Assembly (NCBI GenBank): GCA_000611775.1
Contig: KK106983.1
Span: forward strand, 4,779,818 to 4,843,817
Source of the DNA: Umbilicaria muhlenbergii
Taxonomy: Eukaryota; Ascomycota; Lecanoromycetes; Umbilicariales; Umbilicariaceae
Reading direction: 5' to 3'
Length of the DNA stretch: 64,000 bases
Part shown: one piece after another, positions 44,554-56,565 of the stretch
Layout of the letters: each line of letters opens with the position of its first letter
Numbering within the stretch: position 1 is the stretch's first letter
The notes under the pieces: model-generated
Told to the model about the DNA's origin: nothing
What the model saw: only the letters and a program-made list of their open reading frames with translations
Database searches by the model: none
Made by a program: the position numbers and the translations under genes

Positions 44554-45836
44554 ATGGTCCTCCAAGCAATCAAATACACCCGTGGCAGCCTCCAAATCCT
44601 CGATCAGTTACAATTACCGCACCGAGATTTCTACGAGGAGATCCGAGACACGAAAGATGCCTGGGATGCTATCAGGCAGATGCGCGTTCGCGGCGCACCC
44701 GCCATAGCAATTATCGCTGCGCTTTCTCTGGCCGTGGAGCTGCAGAATGTTCTCAATGCCAGTGGACAGTCGATGAGTGCCGGGGATATGGTCTCATTCA
44801 TAGGGGAGAAATTAGATTACCTCGTCACAAGCAGACTAACAGCCGTAAATCTGGCCGATGCTGTACGGAAGCTGAAGAGGGTTGTCGGGGATGCACACAG
44901 TCAGGCTGAAAGTTCGAGTATGAGTATCGTGGAGGCCTACAGTACTGCCGCAGAGCGGATGCTCGTCGATGACGTGCAGGATAATGAGAACATCGGCAGG
45001 CACGGTGCCGACTGGATACTTAGGAATACGGTGTGGGGGAAGGAGGGCAATGTCAGTGTGCTGACACATTGCAATACGGGGTTGGTGAAGGCCTTCTGCC
45101 ATAAGGCACAGAAAGTCATGTTGATCTGGAGTCTAGGTCATTAGCCACAGCAGGGTATGGAACGGCATTAGGTGTCATCCGCGCCCTCCATTCCCGGTCG
45201 TCCTTGCATCATGCCTATTGTTGTGAAACCCGGCCGTACAACCAAGGTGCCCGTCTCACAGCATACGAGCTTGTACACGACAAAATACCTGGTACACTCA
45301 TCACCGACTCCATGGCAGCCGCGCTGCTACGGACTGAAGGCCAGGCAAACAGGATCGCAGCGGTCGTGGTGGGAGCCGACCGGGTGGCTGCGAACGGGGA
45401 TACGGCCAACAAAATTGGTACTTATGCTTTGGCGATTCTGGCGCGGTACCATGGGGTGAATTTCTTAGTGGCAGCACCCAGGACCACCGTGGATATCAAT
45501 ACGCTGTCGGGCGACGAGATTATCATCGAACAGCGTCCATCCATTGAGGTTGCTGAGATAACAGGACCACGATTACAGGGTAGCAAGGAGCATCGTACAG
45601 TGGACCTGGACCATGTTGAGACGGTCAGAGTCGCGGCACCGGGAATCAAGATCTGGAACCCGGCATTCGATGTTACTCCGGCGGATCTCATCGATGGCAT
45701 AGTGACGGAGGTCGGGGTTGTGGAAAAGGGAGCAGACGGTAGATTCCACCTAAGCGACATATTTGACGAAGAGGTCAGAGGCGGTCGAGCAGACGGTAGA
45801 CGTAAGCGGACACCGAGCCCTTCGGAGGGTCCCTAG
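44554..45836 (+). CDS. MRI1: Methylthioribose-1-phosphate isomerase
   Basis: Interconverts methylthioribose-1-phosphate and methylthioribulose-1-phosphate in the methionine salvage pathway. Exon 1 (44554-45080) and exon 2 (45137-45836) give 408 residues. The family N-terminus reads [20 protein letters not shown], then [25 protein letters not shown]. The intron interrupts the signature [20 protein letters not shown]; the joint requires a weak GTTGGT donor at 45081. Later motifs are [27 protein letters not shown], the catalytic [18 protein letters not shown] with its Asp, and [22 protein letters not shown] basic disordered tail of about 25 residues follows. The fold is shared with eIF2B subunits, but the motifs here are of the isomerase. 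Confidence 0.95.
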
Positions 45837-46352
45837 ACTCTAGGTCATGTGCTGTGCTGTCGCCTGAGGCCGGAGAGCATGACTCGTCTGAAGGGCCTCA
45901 ATCCATCCGTGCATGCTTAATGCGTTGCACCTTGTGGACGGTGATGGTACTCTCTGCGGTTGCCACTCGTGTGTAACCAGAAGGACCCTGCTCATGATCG
46001 AAGACTCACGGGTCACAATTCTGAAATCTCGCACCTCTGACCTGTGACCTGTCACCTCGTACACGGGCAGGCGGGCGGACCCTTAAAAGCAGGGTCCAGC
46101 GACCAGACTCAGGGTTCATGAAAGATTGCCGACCGATCGCCGATCGAGCACGCTAGGTGTAGATCAGGGTCCAAATCGCTCGATGGGAAACCATCAAATT
46201 CCCGCTCCCTGCGCCATCAGAAGGCACCCGAGGCACCCGAGGCACCCAGCTGATACCATGCACTTGCTATCCACGCCCTCCACACTACCGTATTTGCTAC
46301 ACACCTCATGCTCCTACTCTGACATTTCCCTTCACCAAAGTGCCGTCACAAA
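45837..46352. other. Convergent intergenic region
   Basis: 516 bp between MRI1 and the small minus-strand gene. It contains three tandem copies of GAGGCACCC near 46223-46250. No gene is supported. Confidence 0.55.
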
Positions 46353-46921
46353 CTACTGGCTTTTGTCTTTCGCACCAACAAGGGGGCCAGGCGCAGATCC
46401 AGATCCAGATGCACTTCCAGTGACCACTCTACGTGCTGGGTCGGCACTTTGCTGGCCTGCATCATCGACGCTAGCCAGCAATTCGTCGATCTTCTTCTCC
46501 AATTGCGTCAGTTGGCTCTCCATCGCCGATGCTGTTTTTTCGCCCCTGTGGCGATGAAGCGCCGCACCCAAAGGTCAGCTTGGTAACAGCACGAATCTTG
46601 AAAGGGTAATTGAACGATCAGAATGTAAGCAGGCGCATAGACCAGGGTCCTGCCCAAAGCGAGAGAGACTGTGGGAATGCGCCTAAGCTTCATACGCCGC
46701 GATGGAAACGTACTTTGCCAGGTCCTTGAACGCCTGCGCGGAGGTTGAGATAATCATGCATTAGCTGCGTGTCTGTAAGCGTGTCGCTGGAAACACAGTG
46801 CCGGATTCAGGGTCCTCGGTCATCCCGGTGGGGCTCAGGAGCAGGAAGGAGCAGGAAGGAGCTGGCTCACTTGTGCAAGGTCCGCGTCTGATACATTTGT
46901 AGAGGATGTGGCTTGATCCAT
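46353..46921 (-). CDS. Small coiled-coil protein with a 20-nt microexon
   Basis: A small fungal protein of 87 residues built from three exons: 46921-46871 (51 nt), 46733-46714 (20 nt) and 46545-46353. The spliced product starts MDQATSSTNVSDADLAQ, continues AFKDLAKGEKTASAMESQLTQLEKKIDELLASVDD and ends in a Gly/Ser tail. The middle forms a heptad-like helix, consistent with a coiled coil. The introns (137 and 168 nt) are long for this window. All joints use GT-AG and keep one continuous frame, which argues against chance. The sequence feels like a conserved ascomycete short protein, but I cannot name it or give a function. Confidence 0.72.
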
Positions 46922-46969
46922 GACCACGTTGGGTGAAGTCGAGCAATGGAAGAAAATAGCAGTGGCGCT

Positions 46970-46993
46970 GGCGATGGCGATGGCGATGGCGAT
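46970..46993 (+). repeat. (GGCGAT)4 microsatellite
   Basis: Four perfect copies of GGCGAT plus a partial fifth, in the 5' region of the small coiled-coil gene, about 50 bp before its start codon. Confidence 0.95.
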
Positions 46994-48049
46994 GGCGACG
47001 AGAGCTGTTCAATGTATGGGAGGGATGTGTGGAGGGTAGAGTGCAGCTCAATCCCTGAGATCTTCCAGTGGTGAAGTTGGTAGGAATTGACTGATATTCG
47101 GCTACGGTAGTCGGTCTCTTCACGCATCAGATAAGGCGGGCCCTAAAAGCGGCGTGCTCTTAGCAGAGCCCTACTCTGCCCCGCGCTTAACATTCTCTAC
47201 CCTACCTCATTCGCATCAGACGCTTGTAGATCAGTATCCACGCAACTGCATCGCGACTGGACTAGAATTGAACCGCAGGCCGGCCCAGACCCTGACAGCA
47301 ATGCATTAGAAGTCTCAGAAACTTGCCCCGCATGGACGTTATTGCTGGTCTGGCTCATGGCCGATTCCACAGGGTGGCGAAATCAGCGATCATTGCCCAC
47401 ACGGTATTCTGTCTCAGACCATTGACTGGCTGCTCCTCCCTAGCTAGTTGAATGACACATCAATCATCTTTCAGAGGTGCCGCAACGGAGTACTTGTTTC
47501 CATGGCTCTAAAGACCAACATGTTCAGAATCAATTGGCCGAAGCGAGGCCGCTGACGAGCACGAAGATGGCTTTCTCTGTCTAACCCTAACCTTTAATCT
47601 TTCCTATCCCGAAATTGAGGCTGTGCGACGTTCCCACCCTCTGGGCCGCTGTTTAAATAATATCTGCTAAGGTAGGCCAAGGTCGGTAAGCAAAAGGCGC
47701 ATTGGACGGTGGGAATTGTGAGCACCGATTGACTACGAGTACGAGCGTTGGACCCTGAATCCCTCGGAATGGACCATGCGCAAGTCCTTTTGTGCTTAGC
47801 ATGACGTACACGTGGTTGCTACTTGAGAGTCGGTGATCGAGGATTGCAGGTGAGATCGCCGCTTGACGTTGAAAGAGCGCGGAAGCCCGGCGTAGGTTTC
47901 AGTACGCTTGCGGATTCTGAAGAGCTCAACCAATGAAAGCGGCCGCACGGCAGGAGACATCTGATATGGGAACAGTCGGCGATGAAGACGAGACATCACT
48001 CTTGCCTCACCATGGTCATCGTCTTACCCAATGGGCAATTGCCCGTTCC

Positions 48050-48086
48050 CAGGCCCAGGCCCATGCCCATGCCCATGCCCATTCCC
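48050..48086 (+). repeat. CCCATG-type minisatellite
   Basis: Short tandem units of CCCAGG and CCCATG run head to tail for about 37 bp. No gene overlaps. Confidence 0.85.
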
Positions 48087-49126
48087 CTGCCCTGGCCCCT
48101 GGCGCTACCCATCCAACCCGTCTGTTCTCCCATTCCTCCCCAGTCAGTCGTGTTTGCGGCTACCCGCTTTGCCATGCTGAGTGGATTGCCGACGGCGCAC
48201 ACAGGGCCTGAAGCATAAGGGTGGAACCAAGGCAGGCAACAATGCCATGTACGGGGTCCCAAGTCCCAGGGTTATCTCCCGCAAGAATGGGCATCGAGAT
48301 TGAGCATGTTGCAAAGACGGGCAGGATGATAAGAACCTCATCGGATATCAACTTCACCAATTGTCTTCGCCCTCATCATACCCGGACTTGCGGGCCCACC
48401 ACCTCCCTGCACTGTTATCATCCACCGACCACACTTCCCATCACCCTCACCCTCATGCTCATGCTCATGCTTGGTGGGATGCTTACGAGTTAGAGTAGAA
48501 TAGGTAGGTGAGCACGTTAGTGTGGAAAGCTCCCGTCTAAAGTTGTGCTGTAGGGCCGTCGGTCCTCCCGCACATATCCGCGGTTCTTCTGACTCTACTC
48601 TGTACCTCAGCTTCGATTACATCGTACCTAACCACCCCCCCTTACCGAGTACAGGTGGAGTCCCTCGTCCTTGAGCCTGAGCCTTGGCCGTACTAAAGTA
48701 CCGGGTACCACTTCGCCTTCGTCTAAATTGACTCTGAAGGGGGCCGTTCTCCATGCCTTAACTTCTTCCATCCTTTTTGCCTCCCCCACCCTGAGCGAGC
48801 TGGTTAGGGCCGCGTCTAGAGGGCCGGTAAGGTAGTGCCGTAGCAAGGCGAGCGAGGTGGAGTACCGTACCTGCACCTTGCCCAGTGCGCAGGCCCCAGC
48901 CGCGCAAGCTGCAGGCTAGGGCGGAAGAACCATGGCATGCCTGGATGGCACTTAAGGTTGGCCATGCCGCGATGCTCCCCCAAGCCCCGATCTGAGGTCG
49001 GCGTCTGGAGAATTGCATCTTTTCCTACCGAATACCTGGCGGAAGACGGAGGCACTCGTACATAATATTTATGCCTTGCGGTTAGCCTCTTTTGCCGGCT
49101 GGCCATGTTTCTGTGCATTTTGCATT

Positions 49127-49154
49127 TTGCATCTTGCATCTTGCATCTTGCATC
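49127..49154 (+). repeat. (TTGCATC)4 minisatellite
   Basis: Four perfect 7-bp copies, preceded by two diverged copies (TTGCATT). It lies about 620 bp upstream of the SAM-HMG start codon. Confidence 0.93.
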
Positions 49155-49769
49155 CTTGGAGGGAACAAACATGCAAGAGCACAGGCACAGCATACTTACC
49201 CACAACGCTTCACCTCAATTCGAATACCTACCTGTCCTGCTGTCACCAGCTTCTCGTCGTGCATGCTGACCAGACATAATTCCCGAACTGACAACTACTA
49301 CAATCTTGTTCTGGACAACCACAATCATCTACTCCGTTAACAAGCCCACCTTTGTGGCAACCCCCCCCCCCGCCCACGAACGACTCCCCAGCTTGCCTCC
49401 AGGTCCGTGAGACTTTCCACCATTGGCCTTGATTTAGTGCACATTACTGTCTCGCTCCTCGACGTATCGCCGTCTTCACCCCCGAAGCGGATCTTGCTGG
49501 TACAGACCTATTGGCCCAACCCTCTCTTCACCCACTTAAGCACCACACTTCAGTCGTCAATATAAGTGAATAGGGTAGCGAAGTAAGACCGTCGTCGAGA
49601 TATTTCTGCGAGATCATCTGGTAACGGTTGCTCTAGACCACGGACAACCCATGGGAGAGGCGACTTCTCCCCCCATCAACAAGCGCTGATCTGGCGCCGG
49701 GTGGTTTCGACCCCAATACCAGAAGCAGAATCGTTGGCATACTTGGTGCGCCAAGCACTCTCGGTGTAT

Positions 49770-52054
49770 ATGACTGAACTGGGACCCGTGTTGTCTCGAT
49801 TGGGTCTTTTACAGTATCTCCGGAGCTTCGTGGACGAAGGATTCGACACTTGGGAGACTGTTCTAGAGATCACCGAGTCAGATCTGTGAGATCACCCACT
49901 GCTTATGCGCCCGCATTGGCTGACGATCGATACTTTTACTTTCACAGCGATGTTCTAAACGTCAAGCTCGGTCATAGAAGAGTGAGTCACCCACCATATG
50001 CAGCGCCTTGATCCCGTCCTCTCGGACTGAGGCAGTGTTAACACAGACGAGTAGCGGCTACAACGCGAAATATCGAATACGCGCTGCTTTCTTGCAGAGG
50101 AAGCTACAGCGTCGCCGTCACGAACAACGCCGTATGAGGACATCAATGACGACGTCAGCAACGTCGGCAGATTCGAGCATCTCCAAAGCGGCAGGAGTGG
50201 TAAGAGAAAATACCGGCGTCATCCGAAGGTGCGTAATCTCCGTATCAATCGGCGGGAAGCCTGCTCCACATGTTCTCTTGCGGCATTCGGGGACATCTTC
50301 CTTTTATCTCGTCCTTGAGAACCGAGACCTGACATGGCCTGTTGTGCCGTTTATTAGCCGGACGAAAATGCGCCTGAAAGGCCACCTTCTGCATACGTCA
50401 TCTTTTCAAACAGTACGCCATTCCTGTAACTTCAAGCTTGTATTGTGATTTCGAGTCCTGGACTGAGGAGACTTACTCTTATTGTCCAGAGACTAGAGAG
50501 GATCTGAAACCGCGCAATTTATCCTTCACCGAAATCGCCAAGCGTGTTGGGGAAAACTGGCAGATCCTCAGTCCGGATGAAAAAGAGCCCTATGAGACCC
50601 AAGCCGCAAGGGCGAAGGAAAGGTACAATGCTGAACTGGCGAAATACAAGAAGACGGACAGCTATAGGGAGTACTGCCAATACCTAGCCGAATTCAAAGT
50701 CAAGCATTCGACATCAATTCCAGGTGAGTTTGCCAGGGTCCTTACAAGACCTCAGCATACCCGAATAGCACCCGGGCTAACAGCGTTCAGAAGGAAAGCG
50801 GCCAAAACTGCATAGTGAGCAAAGTGCATCAACAAGCAGCGCGAGCACGAATAGTGCCCACGATGGTTCAGCTTCATCCGGTAGTGCCATCGCCCATGGA
50901 AGGCGCCGGGTCGATTCAGTCAGTTCCATCGGGCAATATTCAATTGCAAGTGGACATCCATCCCCCGCTGGTGTACCGCCGTGTGCCATGATTGGGATTC
51001 ACAATGCAAGGACTGGGACATTGTCACCTGCGCCGATGTCGCCGACGCCACCAGCCGTATACAGGGAGTCGATGTCGCATACGCCATTACCGGCTGCTCA
51101 TATCTATGCTACCTTTGAAGACGCTGCACACGAAAGCAATCATGGAATACTTTCGAGCTCGCACACCCTTCCGAGGATCTTTCCGGTCGAGGGACACGAT
51201 CAAAAGATGGCCCAGGACAAACTTCCTCCACTGATCACCGAGCAAGTTTCAATGGGGGGACGGAACGACCTCCCATCGGGCAATCCGAGGCGATCTCATC
51301 ACATACCTGCCCCATTCATCCAACTAAATACGTCCCAATCATCTCCCACGTCTCGATCATCCTTGTCATCCCAGATTTCCGATGGCAGCACCTCATCCTC
51401 TTATGGGGTCTATACTCCAATGACACCGGTCGAGGAATCTGGAGGCCAACGCTCATTGCCCGCGTTTTCAAGTATGCCCATGGGTGCTCCTTTCGGAAGA
51501 AAAGTGGTCGATCGCATCCAAACTCAATCTCTGCCGGCGCACACATCATCATTGTTGCCCTCATACCCTCCCTTGCATCCCTTGCAATCACAATATCACC
51601 CATCTTCGGGGTCGTCAGGTACGAACATTCATTTTCCTGAGCTCTCTTCCCAGAGTCGATAGTATATGCATTGTCTGTTATTTATCCGCTGACAACTATT
51701 GGCCATCTCAAAGATCTCCCCCACGAGAGGCATTCACTCAAGAACCTATCCCTAGCAGGCACCGCATGCATCCATCCAGAACCTCCACAAAATTTCCGCA
51801 GTCGCTCGCGGGATCTGCCCGACGTGCCGGAACGGGCCCACCACCCACAGCAAATGCCATCGTCTCACTCGTCCTTCTCCTCGCAACACGGCCAAGGATC
51901 CCCGCCAGAAGCACGTCGGAGTCTACTCCGGGAAGATTCTTCTAGCGATACCTATCTTGACTCCCCGACGACGACGGATCCGCTTTCAGTGCTGGCGTAT
52001 GCGGGGAGGCTGGTCGATCGGGACTCTCGCCGATCGCCTCATTCTCCGCAGTAG
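49770..52054 (+). CDS. SAM-domain plus HMG-box regulator
   Basis: Probably a nuclear DNA-binding regulator. Exons: 49770-49885, 49948-49981, 50055-50228, 50358-50412, 50490-50723, 50791-51618 and 51654 (or 51714)-52054. The start MTELGPVLSRLGLLQYL opens a SAM domain (to about residue 65, through TWETVLEITESDL and LGHRRRLQREI). A linker with ATASPSRTTPYEDINDD leads to GKRKYRRHPKPDENAPERPP and the HMG box at about 112-185 (SAYVIFSN-KTREDLKPRNLSFTEIAK-VGENW, ending YAELAKYKK-like). A long Ser/Pro-rich tail ends DPLSVLAYAGRLVDRDSRRSP. Length is 613 or 593 residues depending on the last acceptor. The exon joints at HMG codons restore family sequence, so the model is good although the gene has six introns. 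Confidence 0.88.
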
Positions 52055-53232
52055 GCATTGCAAACATCGCATATGGACGGCGTTACTGGCGTAGGGGGTT
52101 ATGCTAGGGTATAGCAGTCCTCCGAGTTGGACACTCTGCTGCAAGGGCGTTGCCGACGGTTATGCAATGGTACTTGTATCCTGGTTCGCGGCGTCGGGCT
52201 TTGTGGGGGCTATGATTTGGATCCTTAAGATAACAATTGTCATGTCTACCACGGCCATAGAAAGCAGGGCGTCTGGAGTCACAAGTCATGGATTACGGGG
52301 GCTGGGAACGGAGCCTGGGCATGACGGTTTGACTGCCAGCTGTTGCCGCAAAGCGTTTTTGGTCGTTCTGCACCTACTGCATCACAGGGCTGTGCGAGAA
52401 TCAATGCAGTTCTCCGAGCTTGATCATCTTGTCCTCAATGGCTCTATTATGGTCTATTCTGACGGTCTTATGTGACTGACTGACCAAGAAACAAACGTTC
52501 TCACATCTCATCTCTAGCAGGACTTGTCACATCTACATTCTCTATACTGCAGCTCAGTATATGTGTGTCATTGCTCCCTCCATTCGAGCTTGCTGCTGCT
52601 GCAACCTCCAAACCCGCCCATAGACATCCGAGCCGGCCTCACGGGCGCGGTTCTTCATCCTGGCCGTATCTTCAACCAGTTCCCTACTGGTGCTACCATG
52701 CCACGACAGTCCCCAGACAGGAAGAGCATCACCACTCACCACCAAGCAAGCCTAGTCACAAATGCACACTTTGAAAAACAGCCGCAGCGATCCATCCCCA
52801 CTCGTTCATACATCGATCTAACTCATTAAAGCTCTACCCCCCTTTCAAACACAGACAAGGGTTAGAGCCAAGAGAAAATCAAAACATCAAGCCCAACCAA
52901 TGTACAGTCAAGTCAAGGCCAATCCAAGTCCATGGCTCCTATAGTGAAGTTTGGAAAACATGCCATCATCCGCACTACACTATCCCCCAAATTTTTTCCA
53001 AATACCCAGATTAATGCCGCTAATTACTATCCCATCCTGTCTCTCTTTCACAGTGCACAATTCATAAAAAGATGGTCCGGCTCCCCCAAAAACGCCAGGC
53101 TAGTATGCACCACATATCCCTGTCATCTCGGCCGCCAACGTCTTCAGCCCCCCCCCACCGCCCCCCTCCAATTCTCATGATCCTGACCGGGCTTCCCTAG
53201 CCGTCTTCTTCCTCAAGTACAACGCACGCGAA
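52055..53232. other. Convergent intergenic region
   Basis: 1.2 kb between the SAM-HMG gene and the Q/M-rich protein gene, tail to tail. Open frames are short and unconvincing. Only UTRs are expected. Confidence 0.55.
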
Positions 53233-56200
53233 CTATGTACCCTGATAGAGCAACCTCCCGAAATCACCACCACCCGGGGCATCATCCCTCCTCCTCAACC
53301 TCCACGTACTCTTCTTCCTCTCCCGACTCTTCATCATCTCCTCCCAACCCTCGTCGTCGTCCTCGTCGTCAGGCCCCCCATTCCGGGTCTTCTTCCTCCC
53401 GTTCCCGTTCCCGATCCCGGCGCCGGCACTCCTGCCCGCCGCCGAAGAAACATTGTTCGCCGGCTGCTCGTCCAATCCGGGTAAGGTGTTGCTGAACGAG
53501 GATGTGCCCGAGCTTTTCCTGATATTTTTGGTGTCGTCTGTGAGGTCGATGGTGGAGACGGGGCGGTAGCGGGACGGCATTCCGACGTTGCTTCGTTCGG
53601 ACGGCGCAATGGACGGGGTGTAGCCTTGCGCTACTCCCAAGGCACCGGCCATCATGCTGGGCGCATAGCTCGAGGCGCGAGAATTACGTTGCTGGGGCCA
53701 TTGGGTCGACATGCTCGGATCGAGCATGCTCATCGGGCGTTGGTCCCTTTGCATCGTTCCGAAATTATTTGGGACGGGGGGGTGTGCTAGGGACATCGGC
53801 CGAGACATGGGAGCTCCAGGTGGAGTGAGAAGGCCATTGGTGTTTGACATCATGTGTTGGTGCTGAGGAGGCACTGGTGGTCCCTGCTGCTGCCCAGGCT
53901 GGCCACCTTGCATTTGAACCATCTGCTGCATTTGCTGCATCCACTGCATTTGCATCTGCATCATCTGAGCCATTTGCTGCGAGATGTGAACTTGAGCCTG
54001 GTCTCCCGGCGTCATCATTGGCATCCCTGGCGAGGCAGGTATCCCCATTGGACCCATCGCATTCAAATTCCCCATGCTCATGTTCCTGCTCATCCCTGGT
54101 TGCATCTGGGGCATTCCACTTCCGACTATATTGAGATCGCCATATCCGCCCTGTACGTTAGGACTACCCCTTCGTAAAGCTTTGGCACGTTCTTCGCCGG
54201 CAATAACACCAACGAGACCTCCTGGAGGAAGTTGCGGTGGGGTTCCGCCGTAGGTTGAGCGCGCACTGCCACCAAAAGCCAGGGATTCGCGATTTGACGG
54301 GTTTACAAGGCTTGCGCCATAGTAAGGGTCTGGAGGCAGATTCCTTGCGAAGACTGGTAGGCCACTGCGGGGCCTTCCGCTTGTGGATTCGCCTGCTATT
54401 GAGGCAGGAGGTGGTGGATATGTCTCACTCTTGAATCGGATACCAGGAGGAATCCCGGCGGTGCCCATTGCTGTTGGTGATCTGCTCTTACTTGGAAATC
54501 CGTGAGCTGCCAGGATGCCCAACGGTATGTCCTCATCTTCATCGTCACTATTCCTCACACCCTGTACCGGCCTGCCATTACCTAGGTTGATCGATGACAT
54601 CCCAGCGGCGAGATTCGGTGAGCTGAGGCTTGCTCTATGCAACGCCATTCGTGGCTGACTTTGGGAGGGCAAATCGGTGGGCTTTTCTCCAGTGACTTTC
54701 ATCATCTGCTGCCGGTAAACCGCTAGATGGGCTTCTTGCTGCCGCCTTTGTTTTGCGAGCTGCCTGTTACGTTCGGCATCATCTTCGTCCTCGTCATGGT
54801 CACTCTCGTCGTCAGAAGGCTCGCTTCTGGGCGCATTGAATTGCGTACGCCAAGCCTCCTGTTCTTTGCGGTACCGCTCAAACTGCACTGGTGTCATGAC
54901 TTTGGTCGAAGGTCCTTTCTTGATGGCTGCTCGATCACGCTGGTCTTGCTCATCTTGCACATCTCCTTCTTCAAATCGCAAGGCTATTTCCGCGGCCTCT
55001 GTCAGTGACGCATCAGGTAAGGGGGGCTCTTCTAGCTGCACGGGCTGAAGCTTCGTGGGCCTTGGTGTTGTCTCAGCCGATTCCATTGTCCAGCCATCTG
55101 CCGTGACCGGTGCTTCCGAGTCTTGGCTATCGAATAGAGCAACCGGCTTACGGGGGATTTTGGCAACCTTTGAAACCGTACGGAAGTTCGCAACTCCTGA
55201 TGATGAGGCTGGTGCGGTGGATGAATTGTCGGATGACGATATTTGCGAGCGGATTTTTCCTTCTGTGCTCCACTCCTGATTGGCACTTGGTGAGCTCATC
55301 AAGAGTTTCGCGTCTTCATCTTGCATAGGCGATGAGCCTCTTCGTGAGAAATATGTACTGCTTCTTCGCGCAGCTGACCCAGTTGTCGGACCAATTCGGT
55401 CTGGTCCTGGACGGTTCCTAGCGTCATTGCTCTCATTAAGTGGCACATATCTCGACGCCGACACGCCTTGAGTATGGCGTGGCACCGGAGGGCTCTCGCC
55501 GTAATTGAATAAGGATTCTTCTGCAGCTGGTGGACTAAATGAGGTGATCAAGGCGTCCTGTGAGCCGTGGCTGGCTGTTGAATACGGTGACAGTTCGCCC
55601 TCTCGTAGACGAAAGATGTTGGTGGGCGGAGGTGTATAGGGGGAACTTGCGCCTGAGAATTGTCCAGCAAGTCCACCAGGAGGTGCGGGGGATATAGGCT
55701 CCTGTCACGATTTCAGTGAGCTGTTCATCGACATTACGTCCGCAAGAATCTACTTACAGGGCTCGCTGAAGTTATGGCACCCTTACTAGCTTGCTCATCG
55801 TCTTCTTGCCTACTCCCTCTTCTTCCCAAACCTTCAAACATGTTGCCAAAATCGTCAAGATCAGACTCCTCAAAGTCTAGACGTGTGCCCGGGAATTTTG
55901 AAGGCGTGGCTGTACTAGCACTAGCATAACTACTCTCCGTCAAAGCTCGGTCCCGGGGGCCATTGAGCGATTCTTGTGAGTCGATGTATGATGTCTTTGG
56001 ATGGAATATTAACGAGGGTGTGTTTGAGGAAGTGAATGGCTTCCGCCCAAAGGAAAATGTTCTCCCGGCAGCCCGAAGAGAAAAGACTGATTGAGAATGA
56101 GGAACCGTTGGGAAAGGAGCCTTGTACGGATCTTTAGAGTTCGTCAATGAGTCCTCGTCCGGTGTGATATCGTTCGACGACGGGAGGGTGGACGAGGAGC

Positions 56201-56565
56201 TAAAGCGTGCCGACGCTGAAGAGTTGTCGTAAAGACCTCCACTCGAGACCGAATTGTGGGTCCCTCCACTATCACTGTGGCTGTTAATTAGGCAGAACTC
56301 CAGGCAGTCGACGTGCAGCTTACCGATGTCCAGCCTTGAGATTTGTTCCGCTCTTTGCATATGATTGTGTGTCGAGGTCTGGTCCTGCACTCAGAGGTCG
56401 AGCCAGGCTCCTTCGCTTTGACGCGAGTCCTCCGTCGAATGATTTACTCGCCAGTTCTGATCGCTCGATAACACGAAAAGACGGCTCGGGTGGGTTCTCA
56501 ACCTCTCCCAGAACATTTCCAGATGATTTCCGACGTGCAAAACCTTTAGGTATTTTGATCGGCAT
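53233..56565 (-). CDS. Large Ser-rich protein with a Met/Gln-rich tract
   Basis: A fungal protein of unknown function, 1077 residues. Exons on the minus strand are 56565-56324, 56280-55758 and 55701-53233, with introns of 43 and 56 nt. The start MPIKIPKGFARRKSSGN is basic and looks conserved. The middle is Ser-rich and disordered, with LDFEESDLDDFGNMFEGLGRR. A charged helix (QRDRAAIKKGPSTKVMTPVQFERYRKEQEAWR) leads into an acidic DDESDHDEDEDDAERNRQLAKQRRQQEAHLAVYRQQMM stretch, which I give only as separate parts: acidic run, then basic helix. A Met/Gln-rich region (MAQMMQMQMQWMQQMQQ) follows. The C-terminus reads DDEGWEEMMKSRERKKSTWR. The Met/Gln tract resembles prion-like or condensate-forming regions. 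Confidence 0.82.

Larger units (their letters stand above)
46922..49769. other. Long gene-free stretch with minisatellites
   Basis: 2.85 kb between divergently transcribed genes. Frames here are short or low-complexity. It contains several simple repeats (listed separately) and a poly-C run near 49361. It probably holds a long 5' regulatory region for the SAM-HMG gene. No RNA gene was recognised. Confidence 0.5.
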
